Origin: Lachnospiraceae bacterium
GTDB taxonomy: Bacteria > Bacillota > Clostridia > Lachnospirales > Lachnospiraceae
Reading direction: 5' to 3'
Length of the DNA: 64,000 nucleotides
NCBI GenBank assembly: GCA_030540075.1
Contig: JAUNWX010000003.1
Coordinates: forward strand, 1 to 64,000
A program made the position numbers and the translations under genes. This document shows, piece after piece, positions 1 through 8,031 of this stretch. The notes beneath the pieces were generated by a model. The model was given only the letters and a program-made list of their open reading frames with translations, was not told the DNA's origin and searched no databases. How positions within the stretch are numbered: the stretch's first letter is position 1; each line of letters opens with the position of its first letter.

Positions 1-60
1 CTTAAACCAAACACACGTTAAGTCAAAATCATAATCGATGCACTTTCCTATAAAGTAAAG

Positions 61-97
61 AAAAGCTCCTCTTACCCGAAGGTAAGGGGAGCTTTTT
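61..97. terminator. Intrinsic terminator beyond the sugar kinase gene
   Basis: A 16-bp stem (61-76 with 81-96, one G-T pair) closes on a CGAA tetraloop. It has a T run on the + strand (93-97) and a T-rich tract on the - strand, so it can work in both directions. It lies directly downstream of the leftward kinase gene. Bases 1-60 show no gene. Confidence 0.85.
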
Positions 98-121
98 CAC
101 TTGCTTAAAATAGATCAGGAA

Positions 122-1219
122 TTAACGCTGTACACGTGCGCCTGCGCCGCCCATGATGGCTTCTACTTCCTTCTTGGTGGCCATGGTGGTATCACCAGGA
201 GTAGTCATCGCGAGTGCGCCGTGCGCTGCACCGTAGTTTACAGCCTTCTCAGCATCACCGGTGGTCATGAGGCCATATACGAGGCCGGATGCGAAGGAGT
301 CACCGCCGCCGACACGGTCCATGATCTCGAGGCCCTTGTAATCCGCTGCCTTGTAGATCTCGCCGTCTGCCCAGCAGAGTGCGGACCAGTCGTTTACAGT
401 TGCAGTATGAACTGTACGAAGGGTGGTTGCTACTGCCTTGAAGTTCGGGTAGGTCTTAACCGCTTCGTTGATCATCTTCTTGTAGCCGTCGATGTTGAGC
501 TCCTTGAGAGACTCGTCCTGGCCCTCGATCTGGAAGCCGAGGCAGGCGGTGAAGTCTTCCTCGTTACCGATCATAACGTCAACGTACTGAGCGATCTCCT
601 TGTTAACCTCCTGCGCCTTTGCCTGGCCGCCGATTGCGGACCACATGGAAGGACGGTAGTTGAGGTCATAGGAAACGATGGTGCCATACTTCTTCGCAGC
701 CTTGATCGCAGCGATTGCGGTCTCGGAAGCCTGCTCAGAAAGAGCTGCATAGATTCCGCCGGTGTGGAGCCAGCGAACGCCGAGCTCACCGAAGATGTAA
801 TCGAAATCAAAATCAGCTGGTGTAGCCTTGGAAATTGCAGTGTTTGCACGGTCAGAGCAGCCCTTTGCACCACGGATACCGAAGCCTCTCTCCGTGAAGT
901 TCAGTCCGTTTCTGCATACGCGGCCGATTCCGTCGGTGTCCATCCACTTTACGAGGGATGTATCAACACCACCCTGCATCATGAAGTCTTCAACCAGGTG
1001 GCCGACCTCATTGTCTGCAAGTGCAGTAAGAACAGCGGTCTTTAAACCGAAGCACTTACGAAGTCCGCGGATAACGTTGTACTCTCCGCCGCCTTCCCAT
1101 GCACGGAAGGATCTGGCAGTTCTGATTCTGCCCTCACCCGGATCCAGACGAAGCATTACTTCACCCAGAGAAACCGCATCAAATGCACACTCATTTGCTG
1201 GTCTTAAATTCAAATCCAT
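122..1219 (-). CDS. kdgK: PfkB-family sugar kinase, probable 2-keto-3-deoxygluconate kinase
   Basis: 365-aa cytoplasmic ribokinase-fold kinase that should phosphorylate a sugar or sugar acid with ATP; overall resemblance is to KDG kinases of the Entner-Doudoroff or uronate route (inference from similarity as I recognise it). The C-terminal PfkB signature reads VGGGDSFASG, with the catalytic Asp near residue 307; the usual DTTGAGD form is altered to DRVGGGD. An upstream in-frame ATG at 1231 is rejected because GGAGGAAGTT, a good ribosome binding site, lies inside those four codons, just before the ATG at 1219. No KDPG aldolase lies nearby, so the exact substrate is open. Transcribed alone, with a cre-like operator over its start site. 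Confidence 0.8.
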   Translation of the reverse strand: MDLNLRPANECAFDAVSLGEVMLRLDPGEGRIRTARSFRAWEGGGEYNVIRGLRKCFGLKTAVLTALADNEVGHLVEDFMMQGGVDTSLVKWMDTDGIGRVCRNGLNFTERGFGIRGAKGCSDRANTAISKATPADFDFDYIFGELGVRWLHTGGIYAALSEQASETAIAAIKAAKKYGTIVSYDLNYRPSMWSAIGGQAKAQEVNKEIAQYVDVMIGNEEDFTACLGFQIEGQDESLKELNIDGYKKMINEAVKTYPNFKAVATTLRTVHTATVNDWSALCWADGEIYKAADYKGLEIMDRVGGGDSFASGLVYGLMTTGDAEKAVNYGAAHGALAMTTPGDTTMATKKEVEAIMGGAGARVQR

Positions 1220-1293
1220 AACTTCCTCCATTTAAAACTGTCCGCACTATGCGGCCAGAACCTAACTGGTTTACCTGAAAGCGCAGTACCACT

Positions 1294-1347
1294 TGTAAGC
1301 GTTTTCACAGTACTATCAGTATAGCACAGCCCCATTTGTGTCATCAA
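1294..1347 (-). promoter_or_regulatory. kdgK promoter with cre-like operator
   Basis: On the - strand, -35 TTGATG (1342-1347) and -10 TATACT (1318-1323) are 18 bp apart. TGTAAGCGTTTTCA (1294-1307) matches the CcpA/LacI consensus TGWNANCGNTNNCA at every fixed position and covers the expected transcription start. A protein bound there would block initiation: catabolite repression by CcpA, or control by a local LacI-type regulator. No such regulator gene is in the window. Confidence 0.75.
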
Positions 1348-1392
1348 GCCGTATTGTACTAAATTCAGAACTATTTTTGGAGACCCCGGACA

Positions 1393-2058
1393 TCACTTAA
1401 AACGTGCCAGCACCTCCGGGAGCTCGGAGATTTCGTGGATGACGGCCTTCGGGTTTGCGACGGTGCCGAAGCCGTAGCTCGCATAGATGAAGCTGATGCC
1501 GGCCTGTGCTGCACCTGCTTCGTCCATTGCGGTATCGCCGACATAGACGCAGCTCTCCTTCGAAAGGTCATTCCGCTCCATCAGAAGCCGGATGTTGCTG
1601 CCCTTTTTCTTTCCGGTTCGTCCATAGCACTCGAAGTCCTGCACATCACCCTCGACCTCGACCGGTCCCAGGATCCAGCCGGCATCCTCGATGAGGGTCT
1701 CGATGTACCCGTCCTGACAGTTCGATACGATATAGACGCGGTAGCCCTCTTCATGAAGACGCTCGATCGTCTCCATACAGCCCGGATAGAAATCCCCGCT
1801 GTGCGCACGAAGATACTGGTCCTCGTTTTCCATGCAGTCCTGCATGATCAGCGCCCGCAGCTCCTCCGAGATATCCGGCAGCATCATGCAGCTGATCTCA
1901 TACATCGTATGACCCATGAAGCGGTACATATCCTCGACCGTGATCTTCACGCCCTTCGTTTCCGGATGACGGTCCAGCACCTCCTGCCAGGCAGCCGTCA
2001 CCTGACGCGCCGAATCCCATAAGGTGCCATCCACATCGAATATCACATTTCTGATCAT
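1393..2058 (-). CDS. HAD-superfamily phosphatase (phosphoglycolate phosphatase-like)
   Basis: 221-aa soluble HAD hydrolase. All four HAD motifs are visible: DVDGT at 8-12 (nucleophile Asp8, acid/base Asp10), Ser112 in VSNCQ, a lysine cluster at 150-152, and GDTAMD at 174-179. The ~90-residue segment between motifs I and II is the helical cap typical of the phosphoglycolate phosphatase/beta-phosphoglucomutase subgroup. Substrate cannot be read from sequence; small phosphorylated metabolites are usual for the group. A ribosome binding site (GGAGAG) precedes the ATG. It lies downstream of its own AT-rich promoter region and is separated from the kinase by the kinase's promoter. Confidence 0.85.
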   Translation of the reverse strand: MIRNVIFDVDGTLWDSARQVTAAWQEVLDRHPETKGVKITVEDMYRFMGHTMYEISCMMLPDISEELRALIMQDCMENEDQYLRAHSGDFYPGCMETIERLHEEGYRVYIVSNCQDGYIETLIEDAGWILGPVEVEGDVQDFECYGRTGKKKGSNIRLLMERNDLSKESCVYVGDTAMDEAGAAQAGISFIYASYGFGTVANPKAVIHEISELPEVLARFK

Positions 2059-2332
2059 GCTCTTCTCTCCATTTAAATTTCGTGTTCATAGTCCGTTCAT
2101 ATTTGAATCTGAATGTTAACAGAATGTTCACGTGACCCACATACTTTGTTCACCATTGACTTATATATTATAACCAAGATAACAAATAAGTTATCGGTTT
2201 AAGAAGATTTTTTTCATAATACTCGGGCAGGGATCGAAGGATCACCTGCCCTCCTCCCTTTTATGGGGGCTTTTTTTATTTACAGAAACGGAGGGGCGCG
2301 AGAATGTGATTTTCTCGCGCCCCTCCGTCGTG
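2059..2332 (-). promoter_or_regulatory. Intergenic region: HAD gene promoter and DUF624 gene terminator
   Basis: No gene is seen in these 274 bases. A - strand TATAAT (2167-2172) is the likely -10 of the HAD gene; the -35 is weak. GTTCA occurs four times between 2088 and 2155, one copy inside the palindrome TCACGTGA. A hairpin lies at 2225-2251 (GGGCAG...CTGCCC with inner GATC/GATC). A perfect 17-bp stem at 2288-2304/2312-2328, followed on the - strand by TTTCTGT, is the terminator of the DUF624 gene. Confidence 0.65.
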
Positions 2333-3106
2333 TTATAACTCATCTTCCGATGATTTCTTTAAGCCGGAAATCGCCTCACCGGTTTCTTCAGCGGCGCCCT
2401 CCTTCAGGGAACCATCCATATTGATGTCCTCGAGGATCGGTCTCACATCACCATCGTGGCTGTGATCCTCCTTCGGCATGAACTTCTGGAAGATGTGCTC
2501 GAACATCGTGGAGTTGATCCAGGCGATCAGCGCGACGCCCATCAGCATCAGAAACGCGGACAGCCATGGCATATAGAATAAGAGAATATACCATACCAGC
2601 AGAACCACGACGTCACAGATCAGCATCGAAATCGTGGATCCGAGATAGCGGATCGACATCAGGATGGCATTCAGGATGGTGTTTTTTGTCGTATTTTCGA
2701 AACGGCTTAAGATCGGCCATACATACAGGAAGACGAAGATCCAGACGATGATCATGGCAAACACGACGGCCTGAAGGAAGAACTTCACCGTACCAGCGCC
2801 GGCCATCATCTCACCGAAGAACCAGAAGTCGAAGCCCAGCACCGCAGCGATCAGCAGCATCGGGATCCAGATGAGCGTCGCCTGCTTAAAATTCTGCTTA
2901 AACGAGCGGAAGAACATCCGGAAATCACCATAATCCTCATTGCGCACATACTTCAGCGTACAGTAGTAAAGCGCCGTCGTGGAGGCACCGATCGTCACGA
3001 CCGGAATCGAGCACACGAACCACAGAAGATTCAGCACGATCATATCCCCCAGTCGACCCACGAAACGCCAGATCGGATTATCATAATTAAAAAAGCCCTG
3101 TAACAT
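2333..3106 (-). CDS. DUF624 (YesL-like) membrane protein
   Basis: 257-aa integral membrane protein with about five hydrophobic segments, starting MLQGFFNYDNP, the typical opening of the DUF624/YesL family. Members are usually found beside carbohydrate ABC transporters and YesM/YesN two-component systems in Firmicutes, but have no proven biochemical role. The last ~45 residues are an acidic, Ser/Glu-rich hydrophilic tail, probably cytoplasmic. The gene has its own promoter and a strong terminator, so it appears monocistronic. The YesM/YesN pair in this window lies about 5 kb away rather than adjacent. Confidence 0.8.
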   Translation of the reverse strand: MLQGFFNYDNPIWRFVGRLGDMIVLNLLWFVCSIPVVTIGASTTALYYCTLKYVRNEDYGDFRMFFRSFKQNFKQATLIWIPMLLIAAVLGFDFWFFGEMMAGAGTVKFFLQAVVFAMIIVWIFVFLYVWPILSRFENTTKNTILNAILMSIRYLGSTISMLICDVVVLLVWYILLFYMPWLSAFLMLMGVALIAWINSTMFEHIFQKFMPKEDHSHDGDVRPILEDINMDGSLKEGAAEETGEAISGLKKSSEDEL

Positions 3107-3148
3107 CCTGTCCCCCTGTTAAATGAATCTCGAATCATATTCAACAGA

Positions 3149-3178
3149 ATTCTAGCATATTGCACCATGCACATTCAA
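3149..3178 (-). promoter_or_regulatory. Promoter of the DUF624 gene
   Basis: On the - strand, -35 TTGAAT (3173-3178) and -10 TAGAAT (3149-3154) are 18 bp apart, with TATGC just upstream of the -10 (extended -10 character). A GGGGG-containing ribosome binding site follows before the ATG at 3106. Confidence 0.6.
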
Positions 3179-3232
3179 CGCCTCACGCCAAAACATCTTA
3201 GGCATTCAGATACAGGGGCCCCGTTTGATTGT

Positions 3233-4789
3233 TTATTTCATCTCCTCCAGATACGCCTTCGCGTCCTTCAGGAACGCGGCGGTGATCAGGACGATGACGG
3301 CACCGATCGGGAAGGCGGCGATGATGCTGACGGACTGAAGGTTCGCCATGGAGCTGTCCGAGAAGACGAGGGCGACCGGAAGCAGGATGAGGAGCACCGA
3401 CCAAAGGGCCTTCACCCAGCCCTTCGGCTCCTCGTCCTTCCCGAGCTTTTTATAGCTGTACTGGGAAGCCACCAGCGCGATGGAATCGAAGGAGGTCGCA
3501 TAGAAGGCGATCATCGTCACGATGAGCAGCACGAGCACGGCCTTCGCGAGTGGCAGCTGCTGGATGATGGCGATGATGGTGGTGTACAGGTTCTGCGTCT
3601 TTTCATAGAGACCGACGATGTCGAAGCGACCGGCCATCTGAAGCCCCAGTCCATAATTTCCGAGCACGATGAAGCTTACGAAGGTGCTGCCCATGCCGAA
3701 GACATAACCGCCGAGGATCGTCGAGCGGATGGTGCGGCCACGGGAAATCGAGCCGATAAAGAACGGAGCTGCCACACACCATACCATCCAGTACGCCCAG
3801 TAGAAAATCGTCCAGTTCTGGGCGAAGCCGGTGCTTCTCGTCGGATCCGTATAGGTCGCGAGGCCGAGGAAGTTCTGCGCGAGACGCCCCATCGCGGAGA
3901 AACCGGTCTCCAGGATGAAACGCGCTTCTCCTCCGCAGACGAGGACGTAAAGAAGTAAGCCATAAAAACAGTAGGTGCAGACATTGGCGAGCAGAGAGAC
4001 ACCGAGCATGCCACGCATGACCGCGCAGGTGTAGAGCACGCAGGTCACGAGCAGAATCGCAATCGTGATGGTGCGATCCGGGAGGTCGATGCCGAGGAGT
4101 GTCTTCAGCGCTTCACTGAGGAGCGGCGTAGCGACGGAAAAGGTGGTTGCGGTGCCGGCGAGGAGCGCGAACACGGCGAGGAGGTCGATGAAGCGGCCCG
4201 GTAGGCGGTCGGTGTACTTCCCGAGAATCGGACGGCAGGCCTCGGAGTACTTCTGACGCGTCCGCTTCCGGACATGCAGCATGAAGCCGAAGGCGACCGC
4301 AAGCACGAGGTAGAAGCCCCACGGAATCGGGCCCCAGTGAAACAGCGTGAAGGTGCTGGCCCAGTCCATGCGGCTGCCCATCTCCACGGTGTGCGGGTCC
4401 TCCCAGTAGAGGATCCACTCGCAGAAGGAGTAAAACAGGATATCCGCCGCGAGCCCCGCCGTGAACATCATCGCGCCCCACTGGAAGAAGCTGTACTTCG
4501 GCTTCTCATCCGGCGCACCGAGCACGATGCGGCCATAGCGCGAGAGTGCGATGTAGAGCGACATCACCGCCGTCCCGAGGCCGATCAGGAGATAGTACAG
4601 CCCGAAGCTGTCCCCCAGGAAGGTCCGGATACTGCCGAGCACGGCATTGGACGCCTCCGGCAGGAGGAAAAACAGCAGTGCCAGCACCACGATCAGCGCA
4701 AACGGCACCAGCGTGATCATCCAGTCGATGCGACTCCGATCCGCCTCCATCTGTTCGAGTTTCTCATTCGTGTCCTGCTTCATGTTCAT
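3233..4789 (-). CDS. BCCT-family transporter (betaine/carnitine/choline type), atypical sodium motif
   Basis: 518-aa polytopic protein with about twelve membrane segments. The BCCT aromatic signature is clear (FYWAYWMVWCVAAPFFIG around residues 320-340), so it should carry a quaternary-amine osmolyte or carnitine-like substrate. The GMGIG segment, which in BetP-type members contributes to sodium coupling, is replaced by GLAAD at 112-116, so a sodium-independent or antiport mechanism is possible (inference). Start ATG is preceded by GAAGGAGA. A strong promoter lies upstream. No amine-degrading enzyme is adjacent, so osmoprotection or simple scavenging is as likely as catabolism. Confidence 0.85.
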   Translation of the reverse strand: MNMKQDTNEKLEQMEADRSRIDWMITLVPFALIVVLALLFFLLPEASNAVLGSIRTFLGDSFGLYYLLIGLGTAVMSLYIALSRYGRIVLGAPDEKPKYSFFQWGAMMFTAGLAADILFYSFCEWILYWEDPHTVEMGSRMDWASTFTLFHWGPIPWGFYLVLAVAFGFMLHVRKRTRQKYSEACRPILGKYTDRLPGRFIDLLAVFALLAGTATTFSVATPLLSEALKTLLGIDLPDRTITIAILLVTCVLYTCAVMRGMLGVSLLANVCTYCFYGLLLYVLVCGGEARFILETGFSAMGRLAQNFLGLATYTDPTRSTGFAQNWTIFYWAYWMVWCVAAPFFIGSISRGRTIRSTILGGYVFGMGSTFVSFIVLGNYGLGLQMAGRFDIVGLYEKTQNLYTTIIAIIQQLPLAKAVLVLLIVTMIAFYATSFDSIALVASQYSYKKLGKDEEPKGWVKALWSVLLILLPVALVFSDSSMANLQSVSIIAAFPIGAVIVLITAAFLKDAKAYLEEMK

Positions 4790-4817
4790 TTTCTCCTTCT
4801 TTTAAAATGTTTTGAAC

Positions 4818-4846
4818 AATATAGCACCGGTGCTCTGTCGCGTCAA
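4818..4846 (-). promoter_or_regulatory. Promoter of the BCCT gene
   Basis: On the - strand, TTGACG (4841-4846) and TATATT (4818-4823) are separated by exactly 17 bp, close to the sigma-A consensus. The rest of the 4790-4990 gap should hold the promoter of the divergent gene at 4991; only a TAAAAT (4953-4958) is seen, without a convincing -35. Confidence 0.75.
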
Positions 4847-4990
4847 GCAAATTCTGCTGTACGCCTCCACTTCCGTCGAGCGACCGCGCACGAGCAGCTC
4901 ATACGGACGCCTGCTGCTCCATTCACGAGATGCGCAGTCTTTCGAATCATGCTAAAATAGGAGAATATCACTGGAAAGGACCGCACGACC

Positions 4991-5617
4991 ATGCTTTTAA
5001 ATAAAGAAAAAGCGCCGGCCATCAACTATAAGGAAGACTGGCCGACGCACTACTATGACATCGCGGATATCGATACCCGTGAGAAGATTCTGACGGAGAT
5101 GCTTGAGGCCAATGCAGGCGACCGGAACGATCGTCGCCGTCTCGAGCTTCTTCGCAAGCGCTACCCGGCGAACGAGCGCACGGGTGCGAAGCGAAAGGAT
5201 GCGTTCGTGGCTGCCTGGATGGGGCTCCTCATCGATGGCCGCCTCGGTACGAACTTTCTGAACCGGAAGAAGCGCGAGCGCGACATCCGGCAGTACTTCA
5301 CCACGCTCTGCGTACTGGATGAGGAGGTCGATGCGATCCTCCTCGAGGAGTGGCGCCAGTTCGCCCGCTTCTGGATCGAGAGCTGTGCCGGTGACCGGAG
5401 CTACGACTCGACCGCCTTCGGTCTCTTCCGCCTCGGCGACGAACGCCTCGGAAAGAAGATCGCCGCCGAAATCCATGAAGTCACCAGCACCATCCCGGCT
5501 CGCTTCGGCCTCGATGACGAGCTCCGCGCCTTCCGACAGGTCATGAAAGAGACCTACATCGCCATGGTCGACCACGGCGACCGCTACTGGGCCGACGTCA
5601 CTGGTGACAGGGACTGA
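4991..5617 (+). CDS. Uncharacterised 208-aa soluble protein
   Basis: I do not recognise a characterised family with confidence; it may belong to a DUF seen in Lachnospiraceae. The protein is hydrophilic, rich in Arg, Glu and Asp, without membrane segments or signal peptide, and predicted largely helical. Charged segments surround residues 40-90 (NDRRRLELLRKR, NRKKRERDI). No Walker box, zinc-ligand cluster or helix-turn-helix is evident. A weak AAAGGA site lies 10 nt before the ATG. It is the only rightward gene in the first 39 kb and is followed immediately by a 233-bp palindromic element. The reverse strand is also open here, but the reading with start, ribosome site and protein-like composition is this one. 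Confidence 0.65.
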   Translation: MLLNKEKAPAINYKEDWPTHYYDIADIDTREKILTEMLEANAGDRNDRRRLELLRKRYPANERTGAKRKDAFVAAWMGLLIDGRLGTNFLNRKKRERDIRQYFTTLCVLDEEVDAILLEEWRQFARFWIESCAGDRSYDSTAFGLFRLGDERLGKKIAAEIHEVTSTIPARFGLDDELRAFRQVMKETYIAMVDHGDRYWADVTGDRD

Positions 5618-5850
5618 GAGAAGCCCCGGAGGGCCGGCGTCAGAAACCATACGAAGCGGTCGTGAAGAATCAAAATCCCATCCCCTAGAAGTACTTGGTG
5701 ACATCTCTCATTGGACCTTCTGTCAATGCTGAGTTTTCATCAGGAAAACTCAGCGATTGCAGAGGGCCTAGTACTTCTTGGGGATGGGATTTTAGAGTCT
5801 TCCGAGCGCGCATTACTGTGTTTCTGACGCCGACCCTCCGGGGCCTCTCT
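5618..5850. repeat. Large palindromic structured element, long form, copy 1
   Basis: Starts at the base after the stop codon of the 208-aa gene and ends 10 bp before the end of the next, convergent gene. Outer stem: CCCCGGAGGG (5624-5633) with CCCTCCGGGG, continued by GGCGTCAG (5636-5643) with CTGACGCC (5824-5831). Second stem: 24 nt at 5672-5695 with 5770-5793, one T-T mismatch. Central hairpin: GCTGAGTTTTC (5728-5738) with GAAAACTCAGC (5744-5754). Constant blocks GAAACCATACG and TACTGTGTTTC flank the interior. No T run follows either end, so it is not a canonical terminator. A homologue lies at 16397-16627, and short forms at 32741 and 35513. Confidence 0.8.
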
Positions 5851-5860
5851 GCACGCTCGG

Positions 5861-6904
5861 TCACCTGAATTCCAGCACGTTCTCCGGCGTCACCTTCTCA
5901 TACGGCAGACGAATATACTTGTCGCCGACGAGATGGAGATCACTGAGCGGCTCGTCGAGGGCCAGGTGGTGTGCCAGCTGAAAGATGGCCGCTGCCTGGC
6001 CTTCGGCGTCATTATAGATCGTCGCTGCCAGCTTCCCGTCGCGCACCGCACTGAGCCCCGCCTCCGTGCCATCGATCCCGAAGATCAGCGGCCACTGCGC
6101 CTTCGAAAGATCACTCGCCTCGAAGGCATCGATCGCCCCGAGCGCCATCTCATCATTATTCGCGAGCACCAGCTCGATGTCCGCCCCATACTGCCGAATG
6201 ATTTTATCCATCTGGGTTTTCGCCTGTGCACGGTTCCAGTTTGCGATCGCATACGTGAGACGATCCAGCTTCACACCGAGCTCGAGCATCCGATTGACGG
6301 AGCTCTCCGAGCGGGCGATGGCATCCTGGTGTCCAGCCTCCCCTTCGAGCACGACATACTGAATCGCGCCGTCTCCATTCCGGTCCACCGTGCCGCTTCG
6401 GATCGCATCGGCTGCCAGCTCTCCCTGCATCTTTCCGGAAACGAAGGCATCGGCCCCCACATAAAAAAGCTTATCCCAGCGCTGCAGATCATCCTCCACC
6501 AGCTCACGATTGAAAAAGATGATCGGCACATCCGCATTTCGTGCCGCATTGATGACCTCGGTCGGTGCCGTACGATCGACCAGATTTACACAGATTACGT
6601 CGAAGTCCGCAGCGATCATGTCGCGCACCTGTTCGTTCTGCTTCGTCTGACTCTGCGAGGCATTATAGACCTCCAGCACGATATCCTGCTTCTCATCCGC
6701 CTTCGCGCTCAGCACCTGATTATTCAGATCCTGCATCAGCGCCGATACGAAGGCATCATACTGATCATAGACCGACACGCCGATTTTGATCTTCCCATCG
6801 GTTTTTCTGGCCGGCAGCTTCTGCCGCGTACCACAGCCGCAGAGGGACAGCATCACGAGCAGCATGATTATGACTGCACTCCTGCTCCGTTTTTTCTTCT
6901 TCAT
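5861..6904 (-). CDS. Galactose/glucose-binding lipoprotein (MglB-like), second copy in regulatory operon
   Basis: 347-aa periplasmic-binding-protein-fold lipoprotein: basic N-terminus, hydrophobic stretch, lipobox ending at Cys22. It resembles the MglB encoded at 15037-16152 along its length, including a DRNGDG calcium-binding loop and the phrase ANNDEMALGAIDA. It should sit outside the membrane and bind glucose/galactose-type hexoses. It is the last gene of the response regulator-kinase-binding protein operon, so a role in sensing or in feeding the shared importer is plausible (inference). The ATG at 6904 has GGGAG six bases upstream; an in-frame ATG at 6928 lacks a good site. Confidence 0.8.
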   Translation of the reverse strand: MKKKKRSRSAVIIMLLVMLSLCGCGTRQKLPARKTDGKIKIGVSVYDQYDAFVSALMQDLNNQVLSAKADEKQDIVLEVYNASQSQTKQNEQVRDMIAADFDVICVNLVDRTAPTEVINAARNADVPIIFFNRELVEDDLQRWDKLFYVGADAFVSGKMQGELAADAIRSGTVDRNGDGAIQYVVLEGEAGHQDAIARSESSVNRMLELGVKLDRLTYAIANWNRAQAKTQMDKIIRQYGADIELVLANNDEMALGAIDAFEASDLSKAQWPLIFGIDGTEAGLSAVRDGKLAATIYNDAEGQAAAIFQLAHHLALDEPLSDLHLVGDKYIRLPYEKVTPENVLEFR

Positions 6905-7053
6905 ACGTTTCTCCCAGTCGTTTTCCATGACAGCACCACCGCCATACCAACCATGAGCCTGCTGTCTTCGATGGCATCTCGCTTCTGCGTCCCCTGCTTA
7001 TGCCATCTGCGTCAGTTCCACACATCCGTCCGCAGCTTATCCAGCGGCACCAC

Positions 7054-8031
7054 TCACTGCACGATTGGAAACAGGATCCGCTGATTCTCATCCCGGAACA
7101 GATTGTCCTGATGGACGACGTTGAAGCCCTGCTCCCGGTCCTCGAGCACCAGCATCCGGTTCCGGAGCTTCGCCGAGAGATCCGTGAGACTCTGATAGCC
7201 CATGCTGAACTCGTTCGGCAGGATCATCGAAGCGATGGTGCCGTTATCGATATAGTATGCGAGCTTCTCACTGCAGCCCGCACCATAGAGGGGCAGCTTA
7301 TCTGTGCCCGATGCCGCGACATAGTCCACTGCCGCTTCGAGGCTCGTATTATCGAGACCGATGATCACCGCAGGTGTCACCCGCTCCATCGAGCGTTTCA
7401 GCTCCTGCTCGAGGAAACGGCTCTCCTCGACCGTCCAGACGATTTCCGGCTCCTTCGCCCCCACGGCATCCAGGAAACCCTTCAGGCGGTCCTGCATCGC
7501 ATACTGCTGCTGGTTTCCGGCGATGATGCCGATCTTCAGCCCCTTCAGACGGTCACCGTAGTCGATCACGAGCTCGTTTCCGATGGCCCGCCCAACCTCC
7601 ACATTATCCGTCATCACTGTCGCATAGTTTCCGGAGATATCTGCATCCGCATCCACATTCGTGATGATAAACTCCACCGGCACGCGGGCGATGATGTTCC
7701 GCACGATTTCTGCGGTGCCCATGCTGAGACAGAAATCCGTGATGATGCCATCCGCGCCATCCGCGATCTCCTGATTGATCAGCGTAGTCTGTGTGAAGAC
7801 ATCATCGATGTAGTCGGTATATACGTAGCTCAGGTCAATGTTGTTGTCCTTTGCGGCCTGTGTGAGCCCTGCCTTCAACGGCACCCAGCGGTCCTGGGAG
7901 GAATCACTCACGATCACCGACACCTGGTAGCGCTTTTCACCGGTGCCCCGCACCAGCATCACGGAGCAGAACAGGATGGTGACCACCAGCCCGCCGATGA
8001 TCGGCCATAAGAAGCTTCGATCCTCATACAT
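7054..8031 (-). CDS. Membrane-anchored sugar-binding protein (RbsB/XylF-like)
   Basis: 325-aa protein with one N-terminal membrane segment (about residues 8-27) and a type I periplasmic-binding fold (Peripla_BP_4). There is no lipobox Cys, so it is anchored by its signal segment. It begins at the ATG with AAGGAGGAAATCAGC upstream and overlaps the kinase stop by 8 bp, showing translational coupling. Known parallel: in clostridial LytS-YesN-XylFII systems an anchored sugar-binding protein docks on the sensor kinase and passes on the sugar signal. Gene order here (regulator, kinase, binding protein) fits that model, which is inference. Followed by the MglB-like lipoprotein gene. Confidence 0.8.
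   Translation of the reverse strand: MYEDRSFLWPIIGGLVVTILFCSVMLVRGTGEKRYQVSVIVSDSSQDRWVPLKAGLTQAAKDNNIDLSYVYTDYIDDVFTQTTLINQEIADGADGIITDFCLSMGTAEIVRNIIARVPVEFIITNVDADADISGNYATVMTDNVEVGRAIGNELVIDYGDRLKGLKIGIIAGNQQQYAMQDRLKGFLDAVGAKEPEIVWTVEESRFLEQELKRSMERVTPAVIIGLDNTSLEAAVDYVAASGTDKLPLYGAGCSEKLAYYIDNGTIASMILPNEFSMGYQSLTDLSAKLRNRMLVLEDREQGFNVVHQDNLFRDENQRILFPIVQ

Noticed and set aside
5933..7084. Long rightward frames opposite the sugar sensor and polysaccharide genes
   Set aside because: They are His/Arg/Leu-rich mirror readings of well-recognised genes on the other strand, caused by high GC at third codon positions; no ribosome sites or family motifs.
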